A DNA stretch of 56,865 nt from Spirochaetales bacterium Spiro_12 (GTDB taxonomy: Bacteria; Spirochaetota; Spirochaetia; Treponematales; Rectinemataceae): assembly GCA_001603165.1 (NCBI GenBank), contig LVBN01000090.1:1-56865 (forward strand). The letters are read 5' to 3'. Below, in pieces: positions 42,050 through 51,104 of this stretch (within the stretch, counting starts at the first letter, position 1; each line of letters begins with the position of its first letter). A program made the translations under genes and the position numbers. The notes beneath the pieces were generated by a model. It made no database searches, was not told the DNA's origin, and was given only the letters and a program-made list of their open reading frames with translations.

Positions 42050-42876
42050 CCATTCTCCGGATAGCCAAGCTCCACGGGCGTTCTCGCACGCGCAAGTGCG
42101 CCCTGCTACTGGAGCGGGCGGAGCTGGACATCGCGGATGGCCGGGAGTGGCGAAAAGCCCGGGACTTCGCCCGAAAGCTGACGGAATTCCTGGCTTCGGA
42201 CGCAGAATCCGAGGAGGGGCTCAAAATCGCCGCCGGCACCTGCCTGGCTTCGCTTGCCTCGGCAAAGGAGCCGAATCTTGTCCTGCGGGGCATCAACGAT
42301 TTCAGGCATTACCTAGCCCGCGTATCGGGTCAGGCGCCGGCGGACTGGGACCTCCACGATTACCGGGCGCCGGCCGGGCTCGCGGCGCAGGCCGGACAGG
42401 CCGCGGCGGGGCAGGCTGAGACAAGACCTTTCTACCCGGGCTTAAGGGTTTTTCTGGAGGATATCCGCTCGCCCTTCAACGTAGGCTCCATACTGAGGAC
42501 GGCCGAAGCCCTGGGTTTCGAGGAAGTCCTCCTCTCTCCCCTCTGTGCCGATCCCGGACATCCAAGGGCGGCCAGGTCCTCCATGGGCGCTGTGAAGCTC
42601 ATGCCTTGGAAACGATGCGAACTCGGGGATTTGTCCGTCCACGGTCCTCTTTTAGCCTTGGAGCTGGGAGGAAGCAGCATAGTCGATTTTACCTTTCCGT
42701 CCCGGGGGGTCCTCCTGCTCGGTTCGGAGGAACTGGGCTTGAGCCAACCCGCCCTGACTCTGGCCGGCACGAATCGAATCAGCATACCCATGAAGGGAAT
42801 AAAAGCCTCGTTGAACGTGGCGGTAGCCTTCGGCATCGCCGCCCAGGCCTGGATCGGATCGAAACTTGGGGCCTGA
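42046..42876 (+). CDS. TrmH/SpoU-family RNA 2'-O-methyltransferase
   Basis: The 276-residue product has a helical N-terminal part (about 1-125, with an Ala/Gln/Gly-rich linker) and a C-terminal SpoU knot domain. The three SpoU motifs are present: LEDIRSPFNVGSILRTAEALG, LLGSEELGLS and IPMKGIKASLNVAVAFGI. It methylates a ribose in tRNA or rRNA; the target cannot be read. The ATGA overlap with rsmI makes a small RNA-modification operon. Confidence 0.9.
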   Translation: MTILRIAKLHGRSRTRKCALLLERAELDIADGREWRKARDFARKLTEFLASDAESEEGLKIAAGTCLASLASAKEPNLVLRGINDFRHYLARVSGQAPADWDLHDYRAPAGLAAQAGQAAAGQAETRPFYPGLRVFLEDIRSPFNVGSILRTAEALGFEEVLLSPLCADPGHPRAARSSMGAVKLMPWKRCELGDLSVHGPLLALELGGSSIVDFTFPSRGVLLLGSEELGLSQPALTLAGTNRISIPMKGIKASLNVAVAFGIAAQAWIGSKLGA

Positions 42877-42900
42877 GCGCCCCGGGCGAGCGTTTTTACG

Positions 42901-42929
42901 TTGACCCCGACGCGGAGCGGCGTTACACT
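42901..42929 (+). promoter_or_regulatory. Predicted promoter of the ABC ATPase gene
   Basis: TTGACC and TACACT are separated by 17 nt, 37 nt before the ATG. This separates the ATPase gene from the rsmI operon. Confidence 0.6.
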
Positions 42930-42965
42930 GACAAGACTAACATAAACCCCACAAGGGAGGCATCA

Positions 42966-44087
42966 ATGGCCAAGGTGGAACTCAAGAAGATCGGTAAGGT
43001 GTACGAAGGCAATGTACGAGCCGTATCGGACGCCAACATCACAATCAAGGACAAGGAATTCGTGGTTCTCGTAGGCCCCTCGGGCTGCGGCAAGACGACG
43101 ACCCTGCGCATGGTCGCCGGCTTGGAGGACATCAGCGAGGGCGAACTCCTCATCGACGGCAAGTTGGTGAACGACGTGCCGCCCAAGGACAGGGACATAG
43201 CCATGGTGTTCCAGAACTATGCTCTCTATCCCCACATGTCGGTTTACGACAACATGGCCTTCGGTCTCAAAATACGGAAGCTGCCCAAGGAAGAGATCGA
43301 CCAGCGGGTAAAGGAGGCGGCGAGGATTCTGGACATCGAGAAGCTCTTGGACCGCAAACCCAAACAGCTCTCCGGCGGCCAGCGCCAGCGGGTGGCCGTG
43401 GGACGCGCCATTGTGCGGAAACCCAAGGTCTTCCTCTTCGACGAGCCTCTGTCCAACCTGGACGCCAAGCTGAGAGTCCAGATGCGCGCCGAGCTGATCG
43501 AGCTCCACGACAGGCTCCAGGCGACCATGATCTACGTCACCCACGATCAGGTCGAGGCGATGACCATGGGCGATAAGATCGTCGTGATGAAAGATGGGCT
43601 GATTCAGCAGATTGGAAGCCCCCTGTATCTCTATAACAATCCCATCAATAAGTTCGTGGCGGGGTTCATAGGTTCTCCTCCCATGAATTTCCTGAACGCC
43701 AAGGTCGTCGAGGAGGAGGGGAAACTCCTGGTGGACGAGGGCTCCTTCAAGCTCGAACCCGACCCCTCCCATCTGGATCTCCTCAAGCCCTATGTGGGCA
43801 AGGAACTCGCCTTCGGCATCAGGCCCGAGGACCTCAACGTGGCTACCCAGACCAAGGCTTTGGGGCAGATACCCGCCAAGGTGACCGTCGTGGAGCCCCT
43901 GGGAGCCGAGATACACCTCCAGGCATCCACCCCCACCCAGGGCATGGTGGCGAGGATAGATCCCCATCATTTGTACAAGCACGGGGACACCATTGTCTTC
44001 GACCCGGTCATGTCCAAAGCCCGGTACTTCGACAAGGAAAACGAAAAATCCATTGTCCCGGTCAAGTGGAACGAGCAGGAAGACTAA
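42966..44087 (+). CDS. ABC transporter ATPase, MalK/UgpC/MsmX type
   Basis: The 373-residue protein has Walker A GPSGCGKTT, the Q-loop VFQNYALYPHMSVYDN, signature LSGGQRQRVAVGRAI, Walker B VFLFDEPLSNLD, the H-loop VTHDQVEAM and a C-terminal TOBE/OB region (about 240-373). This is the carbohydrate-importer ATPase family. No permease or binding-protein gene is adjacent, so it may be a shared ATPase serving several sugar importers, as MsmX does in Bacillus (inference). GGGAGG lies 6 nt before the ATG. Confidence 0.94.
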   Translation: MAKVELKKIGKVYEGNVRAVSDANITIKDKEFVVLVGPSGCGKTTTLRMVAGLEDISEGELLIDGKLVNDVPPKDRDIAMVFQNYALYPHMSVYDNMAFGLKIRKLPKEEIDQRVKEAARILDIEKLLDRKPKQLSGGQRQRVAVGRAIVRKPKVFLFDEPLSNLDAKLRVQMRAELIELHDRLQATMIYVTHDQVEAMTMGDKIVVMKDGLIQQIGSPLYLYNNPINKFVAGFIGSPPMNFLNAKVVEEEGKLLVDEGSFKLEPDPSHLDLLKPYVGKELAFGIRPEDLNVATQTKALGQIPAKVTVVEPLGAEIHLQASTPTQGMVARIDPHHLYKHGDTIVFDPVMSKARYFDKENEKSIVPVKWNEQED

Positions 44088-44332
44088 ACGAGCGGGAAGA
44101 CTAAAGGAAAGCGGTAAGAAGGTCTCGGAAAAAGGTCCCGGAATGGGCGCAGGAAGGGCAGGCTCCGCAACCGTGGTTTGTCGTTTGCTTTTGTGCGCCC
44201 CCGCTCCCGTCGCCGCTCCCAACCGCCACGGCGACGGTCAGCGGATGAGGGGCGGCCTTGCCGCGGGGCAGGAACTCTATTACAGGGAGAACGGCTGCTT
44301 TTCCTCGATCGGAAGGCTCATTTTCAATTGAT

Positions 44333-44356
44333 GGGGCCCGCCGGGCCCCTTTTCTC
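44333..44356 (+). terminator. Probable intrinsic terminator after the ABC ATPase gene
   Basis: A 7-bp all-GC stem (44333-44339 with 44343-44349) with a 3-nt loop is followed by TTTTCTCTT. It lies 245 nt after the ATPase stop and only 29 nt before the amidohydrolase start. The preceding 44088-44332 holds no convincing gene. Confidence 0.6.
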
Positions 44357-44384
44357 TTCCGCCCAAATCGGGAATAGTGGTGCC

Positions 44385-45977
44385 ATGACAATGAGGGAAT
44401 CGCGCGGCCGCAACGCGGATCTAATCGTCAGGGCGCGGCGTATGTATACGGTGGATAGGGCTTTCGGCAGGGCCGAGGCGCTGGCGGTCAAGGATGGCAG
44501 GATCCTGGCCGTCGGAAGCCGCGCGGAAATTGAAAACTATTTTTCCGCCCCCCGCCACCTGGACCTTGGAGATGCCTGCGCCTATCCCGGATTCATGGAT
44601 CCCCATTGTCACTTTTTGAGCTACGGCTTTGTCCTCCAACGCCCCTGGCTTGCCGATACATCCTCCTGGGAGGAGGCTGTGGCTCTTATGGCCGCCTCGG
44701 AGATTCCCCCATCGGGCTGGATCCAGGGCAGGGGATGGGACCAGAACCGTTGGAAGAAAAAGGATTTCCCCGATCGAAGCCTTCTGGACAGGGCCTTTCC
44801 CCGCACTCCCGCCATTGCCATCCGCATCGACGGTCACGCCGCGGTGGCCAACGCCCCGGCCCTGGCGGCGGCGGGGCTTGACGCCCGAAGCAGGGTCGAA
44901 GGCGGCATGGTGCTGCTGCGGGACGGTCTCCCCACGGGTCTGCTGCTGGACAACGCCGTGGACCTGGTGAGGGCGGCCATTCCCGCCCCCTCGGAGAGCG
45001 AAATGCGGCAGGCTCTTCTCAAAGCCCAGGCCAGCTGCCTATCCCTAGGCCTGACCTCGGTTTCCAATGCCGGAACCGAACTGCGGGAGGTCCTGGCCAT
45101 GGAAAGGGCTCATGAAGAGGGCTCTCTCGACATCCGAATCTATGCCATGCTCGCGCCGAGCGCGGAGAATATCGAAACCCTGGCGCGTCGAGGCCCTCTG
45201 GCCAAGGACAGGCTGACGGCACGCTCCTTCAAAATGTACGCCGATGGAGCGCTGGGCTCCAGGGGCGCTCTTCTTCTGGAGGACTACGCCGACGATCCGG
45301 GCAACCGGGGCTTGCAAACCCTGGAAGAGGGGGAATTGGACAGGATCTGCGGCATTGCCCGGGGGTGCGGCTATCAGATGAATGTCCACGCCATTGGGGA
45401 CGGAGCTGCCAGGTTGGTGCTGGAGGCCTACGGGCGCCACCTCGAACCCGGCAACGATCTGCGCTGGCGGATCGAGCACGCCCAGCTTTTGACCGACGAA
45501 GATTTGGAAAGGATAGCCCGTCTGAGAATCGTGCCGTCGATCCAGGCGGTCCATGCCGTGTCCGATATGGCCTGGACCGAGAGCAGACTCGGCCCGGGAC
45601 GGATGTATCGCTCCCACCGCTATCGCGATCTCTTGGAGCACTGCGGCTGGCTGGCCAACGGCAGTGACTTCCCCATAGAAAAGGCCGATCCTCTGAGGGG
45701 TTTCAGGGCCGCGGCGTTCAGAAAGGACGACGAGGGGCGACCTGAAGGAGGCTGGAGTTCCGATCAGGCCATGGAAAGGGTGGATGCCCTCAAAGCCATG
45801 ACCATCTGGGCGGCCAGAGCCAATTTCGAGGAGGGTTCCCGGGGCAGCCTGGAAGCCGGCAAGTGGGCCGATATCGTGGCGTTGGACAGGGACCTCGTCG
45901 AAGATGGGGAGGACTCGCTTTGGGATGCCACAGTGCAGGCCACGATCGTGGGTGGAAAGATTCTGCATCGGATTTAA
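44385..45977 (+). CDS. Amidohydrolase 3 family (YtcJ-like) metal-dependent hydrolase
   Basis: The 530-residue product has the metal-site motif FMDPHCHFLSYG, GWIQGRGWDQNRW, the lysine-region SFKMYADGALGSRGA, NVHAIGDGA and RIEHAQLL, then a C-terminal GSLEAGKWADIVALDRD typical of amidohydrolase composite domains. Members hydrolyse amides, formamides or cyclic ureas; the substrate is unknown. The start at 44385 gives the normal N-terminus; ATG 44391 is an alternative, and neither has a strong ribosome site. Confidence 0.88.
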   Translation: MTMRESRGRNADLIVRARRMYTVDRAFGRAEALAVKDGRILAVGSRAEIENYFSAPRHLDLGDACAYPGFMDPHCHFLSYGFVLQRPWLADTSSWEEAVALMAASEIPPSGWIQGRGWDQNRWKKKDFPDRSLLDRAFPRTPAIAIRIDGHAAVANAPALAAAGLDARSRVEGGMVLLRDGLPTGLLLDNAVDLVRAAIPAPSESEMRQALLKAQASCLSLGLTSVSNAGTELREVLAMERAHEEGSLDIRIYAMLAPSAENIETLARRGPLAKDRLTARSFKMYADGALGSRGALLLEDYADDPGNRGLQTLEEGELDRICGIARGCGYQMNVHAIGDGAARLVLEAYGRHLEPGNDLRWRIEHAQLLTDEDLERIARLRIVPSIQAVHAVSDMAWTESRLGPGRMYRSHRYRDLLEHCGWLANGSDFPIEKADPLRGFRAAAFRKDDEGRPEGGWSSDQAMERVDALKAMTIWAARANFEEGSRGSLEAGKWADIVALDRDLVEDGEDSLWDATVQATIVGGKILHRI

Positions 45978-46045
45978 GTCGCCTTCGGCCCCCGCCACAT
46001 CCCAGGGCTTAATGTAAAATATATCCTATATTATTGCGATTTTTC

Positions 46046-46074
46046 TTGACACCTTAAAAAAGCCATTCTACGAT
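46046..46074 (+). promoter_or_regulatory. Predicted promoter of the TRAP/oxidase/aspartate operon
   Basis: A perfect TTGACA (46046-46051) is followed after 17 nt by TACGAT (46069-46074; 4/6). It is the only good promoter seen upstream of the twelve co-directional genes that follow. Confidence 0.65.
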
Positions 46075-46076
46075 TG

Positions 46077-46092
46077 CTCATCTGTTGATGAG
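46077..46092 (+). promoter_or_regulatory. Candidate operator: CTCATC-TGTT-GATGAG
   Basis: A perfect 6-bp inverted repeat with a 4-nt spacer lies directly after the -10 element, over the expected transcription start. A bound protein there would block initiation. The FCD-family regulator encoded in the same operon (51105-51830) is the obvious candidate ligand. Confidence 0.5.
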
Positions 46093-46117
46093 TGAGTCGA
46101 TTCAATAGGAGGCAAAG

Positions 46118-47140
46118 ATGAAGAAGTTCGGAAAAGTAGCGGCCTTGCTTATCCTCGGCTTCGTGGTGGGCGGCCTGGCCTTTGCGCAGGTGGGACCGGC
46201 GAACATGAAGGGAGGAACCTACACCTGGGTGGCGGGCGGCATGGGCGGCGGCTGGTACACCGTGGCCGGCGGGTTCGCCAGGCTGGTGAACGAAAAAGAG
46301 CCCCGTATCACAATCAAGGTAATCCCCGGCGGCGGCGTCGCCAACCCGATCGCCCTGCATCAGGGGGATGCGGATATAGCCTGGGGCGTGGGCTATGTGG
46401 ATAAGGCGGCTTATAACGGCATCGCCCCCATCTACGACAAGGCCTATAAGAACATCATGGCCTTCGCCGGAACCCTGGCGGTGGATTACTATCACTTCCT
46501 GGCCGCCAAGGATCAGGGCGTGACCACCCTGGACGATTTCGTAGCCAAGGTTAAGAGAGGGGAGAAGGTCAAGGTGGCCGCCCCGATGACCGGTACCTCC
46601 GAGTATGTCATGACCTCCTTCGTACTTCAGTACTATGGTCTCTCCTATGACAAGATCAAACAGGCCGGCGGCACTGTGATCCAGGCCATCTACGGCGACA
46701 TGCCCAGCCTCTTCAAGGACAGGCATGTGGACTACGCCTTCACCTGTGTCGGACTCCCCGCGGCTATCATCACCGAAATGGCCATGGGTAGGCCCGCCAC
46801 CCTGATGGCGCTCTCCGATGAAGTTATCAACCATTGCGCCACTACCTACGGAACGGTAGCCCTGGATTCGGGCTTGGCCAAAGTTCCCGGCGGCACCTAT
46901 GCCGGTATGCCTAATGATATCCAGACCCTCTGCCACTCCACCGAGATGTTGGTGAGCCCCAAGATGCCCGAGGATGTGGTCTACGTCCTTACCAAGGTTC
47001 TCAACGAGAACAAGGCTTTCCTGGTCCAGCTCGGCGCCGGTTATAAGGTGTTCGAGCCCAAGAACGCCGGCACCACGGTGCAGGTTCCTCTGCATCCGGG
47101 CGCTCTCAAATACTATAAGGAAATGGGATACATCAAATAA
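46118..47140 (+). CDS. TAXI-family TRAP transporter solute-binding protein
   Basis: The 340-residue product has a Sec signal peptide (about 1-23, ending AFAQ) and a TAXI receptor fold beginning TYTWVAGGMGGGWYTVAGG. IPGGGVANPIALHQGDADIAWG follows, the ligand-site region of the family. It delivers a substrate, often a dicarboxylate or acidic amino acid in studied members, to the fused permease downstream. AGGAGG lies 6 nt before the ATG. A stem-loop follows the gene, which could give it higher expression than the permease. Confidence 0.93.
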   Translation: MKKFGKVAALLILGFVVGGLAFAQVGPANMKGGTYTWVAGGMGGGWYTVAGGFARLVNEKEPRITIKVIPGGGVANPIALHQGDADIAWGVGYVDKAAYNGIAPIYDKAYKNIMAFAGTLAVDYYHFLAAKDQGVTTLDDFVAKVKRGEKVKVAAPMTGTSEYVMTSFVLQYYGLSYDKIKQAGGTVIQAIYGDMPSLFKDRHVDYAFTCVGLPAAIITEMAMGRPATLMALSDEVINHCATTYGTVALDSGLAKVPGGTYAGMPNDIQTLCHSTEMLVSPKMPEDVVYVLTKVLNENKAFLVQLGAGYKVFEPKNAGTTVQVPLHPGALKYYKEMGYIK

Positions 47141-47165
47141 CAGCTTTTCGGGGTGTCTAGGATGA

Positions 47166-47207
47166 GGGTTTCGCCCGACCCGCGGCGGGAAGGGCGAAAC
47201 CCGTTTT
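47166..47207 (+). terminator. Stem-loop between binding-protein and permease genes
   Basis: A perfect 11-bp stem (47166-47176 with 47192-47202) is followed by GTTTTATAA. The T-tract is weak, so partial termination or mRNA stabilisation of the binding-protein message is more likely than full stop. Confidence 0.55.
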
Positions 47208-47250
47208 ATAACGTTAAAACTTTTTCGTTGCCTTATTCAAAGGGGAATTT

Positions 47251-49164
47251 ATGCGTAATCTCAAAGCTCCGCTGAAGTGGATAGTAGGAGTATGGTCGGC
47301 CCTGATCGCCCTTTTCTATCTCTATACCGCGGTTTTCGGCATAATGCAGCCGCGCATCCAGCGGGGCGTCCATATGCTCTTCCTCCTTCCCATGGCGTTT
47401 CTTCTTTTTCCGGCAACCAAGAAAAACTCGCCGGTGGACAGGCCGAGCGCCCTGGACTGGGTGCTCGCCCTGGCTTCGATTGTCCCGGCTCTTTACATAA
47501 TCATCTACAATGAACCGCTGAATATGAGAATGCAGATGGTCTCCTCGATGGATACCCTCCAGGTGGTCCTGGGCACTATCAATATTCTCCTGATCATCGA
47601 GGCCATACGGCGCGTGGTCGTGCCGGCCATGGCTATTCTCGTGGCGGTGTTTCTCCTCTACGTTTTCGTAGCGCCCTATCTTCCGGGGATTCTCTATTCG
47701 AGGCCCCTGCGCTTTCCCCGCCTGGTGGAGATGAATTATCTGCTCACGGATACGGGCATCTACGGAGGGATAACGGGCGTCACCGCCACCTTCGTCGCCA
47801 TCTTCGTCATATTCGGCTCCTTTATGGAGACCACGAAGACCGGCGCTTTCTTCACCAATTTCGCCACCAAGGTGGCCGGCCGCGGGCCTGGAGGTCCGGC
47901 CAAGATCGCCGTGGTGAGTTCCGGTCTTTTCGGTTCCATTTCCGGCGTCGCCTCGGCCAACGTATATGCCACCGGTACCTTCACCATTCCCTTGATGAAA
48001 AAATTAGGCTACAGGCCCCAGTTCGCCGGCGCCGTGGAAGCGGCCGCATCCACCGGCGGCCTGATAATGCCGCCTATCATGGGCGCGGGAGCCTTCGTGA
48101 TGTCGGAGATAACCAACATCCCTTACGCCACCATAGCCCTCGCGGCAGCCCTAGGGGCTGTTCTCTACTACGTGAGCATTTACTGGCGCGTCCACTTCGT
48201 GGCGCTCAAGGATAATCTCAAGGCGATGGATCCCAAGGACATGATTTCCTGGGAACAGGTCTTTTTTGATTCCTATCTCCTTTTGCCCCTGGTCGTCCTC
48301 ATCGCTTTTCTCGTCATCGGCTATTCGCCCTTCGGCGCCTGTACCTATGCGATCGGGACATCCTTCCTCCTGAGTTTTTTGCGCAAGGATACCAGGCTCT
48401 CGCCCAAGAAGCTCTTCGAAATCTTCGAAAAGTCAGGCTACAACTGCATTATGCTCGGCGTCACCTGCGCCGGGGCTGGCATGGTGGTGAGCGTGGTCAC
48501 CTACACCGGCCTTGCCTTGGGCATAGCGACGGCCATTCAGAGTTTCTCCGGCGGCTTCCTTCTGCCCGCCCTCATCCTGGTCATGATTACCTGCCTCATT
48601 TTGGGCATGGGATTGCCCTGCACCCCGGCCTATATCATCGCGGTCACCATCGGCGGACCGGCCATGATGGCCTTGGGCATCCCGACGCTCCCTGCCCACC
48701 TCTTTGTGTTCTACTTCGCCATAATGGCCGAGGTGACGCCTCCCGTCTGCATAGCCTCCTACTGCGGGGCCGCCATAGCGGGCACCAAGCCCCTGGCAAC
48801 GGGGGTCGAATCATCGCTCATAGCTATCATGGGCTATCTGATTCCCTTCATATTTGTGTACAACCCAGCCTTGATTCTCCGGGGAACGCCGCTGGATATT
48901 ATCGCCACCTTCCTTTTGGGCGTAATCATATCGGGGCTCTGGGCCGCCACCTTCTCGGGCTACCTCTTCAAGCATCTCAACATAATTGTCCGCATACTGC
49001 TCGGGCTTGTCACGGCGGGGCTTGTGGTTCTGGTATGCAATGTCAAAATCATGGGCCAGCTGCTGCCCCAGATCGCTATCATCGTCGTCGGCGTCGCCGC
49101 TATCGCGCTCTTCCTGACGGTGAACAGAAAAACGGTAAAAGCCCTCAAGGCGGAAGTCGCATGA
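47251..49164 (+). CDS. TRAP transporter fused permease (4TM/12TM, DctQM type)
   Basis: The 637-residue product has a small N-terminal DctQ-like part (about four membrane segments, to residue 120-150) fused to a large DctM-like part with the family stretches GGPAKIAVVSSGLFGSISG, EAAASTGGLIMPPIMGAGAF and LILGMGLPCTPAYIIA. It imports its solute using an ion gradient together with the TAXI binding protein. GGGG precedes the ATG. Its stop overlaps the racemase start (ATGA). Confidence 0.94.
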   Translation: MRNLKAPLKWIVGVWSALIALFYLYTAVFGIMQPRIQRGVHMLFLLPMAFLLFPATKKNSPVDRPSALDWVLALASIVPALYIIIYNEPLNMRMQMVSSMDTLQVVLGTINILLIIEAIRRVVVPAMAILVAVFLLYVFVAPYLPGILYSRPLRFPRLVEMNYLLTDTGIYGGITGVTATFVAIFVIFGSFMETTKTGAFFTNFATKVAGRGPGGPAKIAVVSSGLFGSISGVASANVYATGTFTIPLMKKLGYRPQFAGAVEAAASTGGLIMPPIMGAGAFVMSEITNIPYATIALAAALGAVLYYVSIYWRVHFVALKDNLKAMDPKDMISWEQVFFDSYLLLPLVVLIAFLVIGYSPFGACTYAIGTSFLLSFLRKDTRLSPKKLFEIFEKSGYNCIMLGVTCAGAGMVVSVVTYTGLALGIATAIQSFSGGFLLPALILVMITCLILGMGLPCTPAYIIAVTIGGPAMMALGIPTLPAHLFVFYFAIMAEVTPPVCIASYCGAAIAGTKPLATGVESSLIAIMGYLIPFIFVYNPALILRGTPLDIIATFLLGVIISGLWAATFSGYLFKHLNIIVRILLGLVTAGLVVLVCNVKIMGQLLPQIAIIVVGVAAIALFLTVNRKTVKALKAEVA

Positions 49165-49883
49165 TTATAAAAGGGGGCTACGGCAATTACGGCCAAGACC
49201 TGGGTATCCTCATGCTGGATACCCGCTTTCCCCGGATCCCCGGCGATATCGGAAACGCCAAGAGCTTTCCCTTTCCCGTCCGCTACAAGCGGGTTCTGGG
49301 AGCTTCGCCGAAGCGGGTGGTGGAGGAGGCCGATCCGGAGCTGGTGGAGCCCTTCATCGCCGCGGCCCGGGAGCTGGAAGCCGAGGGGGTGGGGGCTATC
49401 ACCACGAGCTGCGGTTTCCTGGCCCTTTTTCAGCCCGAATTGGCCGCCTCCGTGAACGTTCCTCTTTTCAGCTCCAGCCTTCTGCAGATTCCCCTGCTCT
49501 ACGAGATCTTCGGGCGTCGCGGCAAGGCCGGGGTTTTGACCGCCCGGGCGGCATCCCTTACGGAGCGGCATTTCAGGAACTGCGGGGTTCAGGACATTCC
49601 TTTGGCGGTGGCGGGAATGGACGAAAAACCGGAGTTCAGCCGGGTTTTCCTGGAAAAATCCCCGCCGGGGACAGCGCCCTGCCTGGATGTGGAAAAGGCG
49701 GAAGACGAGCTGAGGGCCCAGGCCGTCGCCTTGGCTGCCGCCGAACCGGAATTACGATTCATCGTGTTGGAATGCACCAACATGCCGCCTTTCAAAAAGG
49801 CGATACAGGAAGCCTGCGGAAAACCTGTATTCGATATCATCAGTCTGGCCGGATTCATCCATTCCGGCTTGCTGGGAAGCTGA
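49161..49883 (+). CDS. Aspartate/glutamate racemase-like enzyme with two active-site cysteines
   Basis: The 240-residue product has the two-cysteine pattern of cofactor-independent amino-acid racemases: Cys84 in AITTSCGFLALF and Cys205 in VLECTNMPPF. The fold-typical GILMLDTRFPRIPGDIGN opens the chain. It probably interconverts L and D forms of an amino acid, supplying one enantiomer to the flavoprotein downstream. The exact substrate is unknown, and related enzymes include hydantoin and maleate isomerases. It is coupled by ATGA to the permease. Confidence 0.78.
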   Translation: MIIKGGYGNYGQDLGILMLDTRFPRIPGDIGNAKSFPFPVRYKRVLGASPKRVVEEADPELVEPFIAAARELEAEGVGAITTSCGFLALFQPELAASVNVPLFSSSLLQIPLLYEIFGRRGKAGVLTARAASLTERHFRNCGVQDIPLAVAGMDEKPEFSRVFLEKSPPGTAPCLDVEKAEDELRAQAVALAAAEPELRFIVLECTNMPPFKKAIQEACGKPVFDIISLAGFIHSGLLGS

Positions 49884-49891
49884 GGAAGGCT

Positions 49892-51100
49892 ATGGCTTAC
49901 TTGCGTTGCGATGTGGCGATTCTCGGGGCTGGGGTGAACGGCACCTCCATAGCCTATGAACTTTCCAAGCGGGGCAAGAAGGTCCTGCTGATCGACAAGA
50001 TCGTCATGGGCGCAGGAGCCTCCGGCTCCTGCGACGACATGATACTGCTCCAGTCCAAGAAGCCTGGTATCCTGCTGGAGATGGCCTTCAAGAGCCTGGA
50101 GCGCTTCGAAAGCCTCAAGGACGAACTTCCTTCGGACATCGAATTCGAAACCCGGGGAGGGACGATTCTCATAGAGGACGAAGAGCACCTGGCCATCATG
50201 GAGGACTTTGTCGCGAGCCAGAACCGCTATGGCCTGGAGGTGGAGATCATAGATCGAAAGCGTCTTCTGCAGCTCCAGCCCCTGGTGGCCGACGACATCA
50301 TCGCCTCCACTTACAGCGCCAGGGATTCCCAGGTGAATCCCATGCTCCTTATGAAGGCATTTCTTCTGGGGGCCAGGCGGAAGGGCATGGAGTTCCTGTC
50401 CAGGACCAGGGCTGCGGCGGTGGAGCGTCTGCAGTCGGGTTGGGGGCTTCTTCTGGATTCCGGCGACAGGGTGGAGGCCGAGGTCCTGGTCAACGCGGCG
50501 GGAGCATGGGCTAACGATATAACCAAGCTGATAGGCTTCGAAGTGCCCATAACCCCCCGTAAGGGGCAGGTGATCGTCACCGAGGCCATCCCTCCCCTGG
50601 GAGCGACCAACGTATGGAGCGCTCAGTATATTGTGTCCAAGCTCAAGCCGCAGGAACCGGCAATAAGCAGGCCGGACGGAAGGGCGGCTGTCCAAACGCC
50701 CGCCGAGCGCTTTGGGCTGGGCTTTGCCTTTACGGGCACCCATAACGGAAATTATCTGATCGGCAGCACCAGGGAAAACCGGGGCTTCGACAAAAGCACC
50801 GATCCGGAGGCGATAGGACTTCTGTCCGCCCAGGTGGAACGCTTCTTCCCGGTCATGTCCAAGATAAACTTCATCAGGACCTTCGCGGGACTGAGGCCCT
50901 CCACTCCCGACGGTATGCCCTTCCTGGGGGAGATCCCCGGGGCACCGGGTTTCTTCATCGCCGCCGGCCACGAGGGCGACGGGATCGCCCTCTCCCCGAT
51001 CACTGGTCTTGTGATGGCGGACCTCATTACGGGCAAGAAGCCGGAATTCCCCATGAAAGCCTTCGATCCGGGCCGCTTTTGCGGAAAGGGGGGAGTGTAA
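49892..51100 (+). CDS. FAD-dependent amino-acid oxidoreductase (DAO/HcnC/LhpB type)
   Basis: The 402-residue product begins with a Rossmann FAD motif (VAILGAGVNGTSIAYELSKRG, Glu/Asp end LLIDK). It has the DAO-family layout with RKGQVIVTE in the middle and RTFAGLRPSTPDGMPFLG...AAGHEGDGIALSPITG at the C-terminus. It corresponds to the catalytic subunit of heteromeric dehydrogenases such as D-hydroxyproline dehydrogenase, octopine/nopaline oxidase and HCN synthase. The other subunits are encoded downstream. GAGGAAGG precedes the ATG. Confidence 0.88.
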   Translation: MAYLRCDVAILGAGVNGTSIAYELSKRGKKVLLIDKIVMGAGASGSCDDMILLQSKKPGILLEMAFKSLERFESLKDELPSDIEFETRGGTILIEDEEHLAIMEDFVASQNRYGLEVEIIDRKRLLQLQPLVADDIIASTYSARDSQVNPMLLMKAFLLGARRKGMEFLSRTRAAAVERLQSGWGLLLDSGDRVEAEVLVNAAGAWANDITKLIGFEVPITPRKGQVIVTEAIPPLGATNVWSAQYIVSKLKPQEPAISRPDGRAAVQTPAERFGLGFAFTGTHNGNYLIGSTRENRGFDKSTDPEAIGLLSAQVERFFPVMSKINFIRTFAGLRPSTPDGMPFLGEIPGAPGFFIAAGHEGDGIALSPITGLVMADLITGKKPEFPMKAFDPGRFCGKGGV

Positions 51101-51104
51101 ACCT

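Noticed and set aside
42963-44222. 419-codon minus-strand frame
   Set aside because: It is antisense to the ABC ATPase, with composition typical of a complementary-strand shadow.
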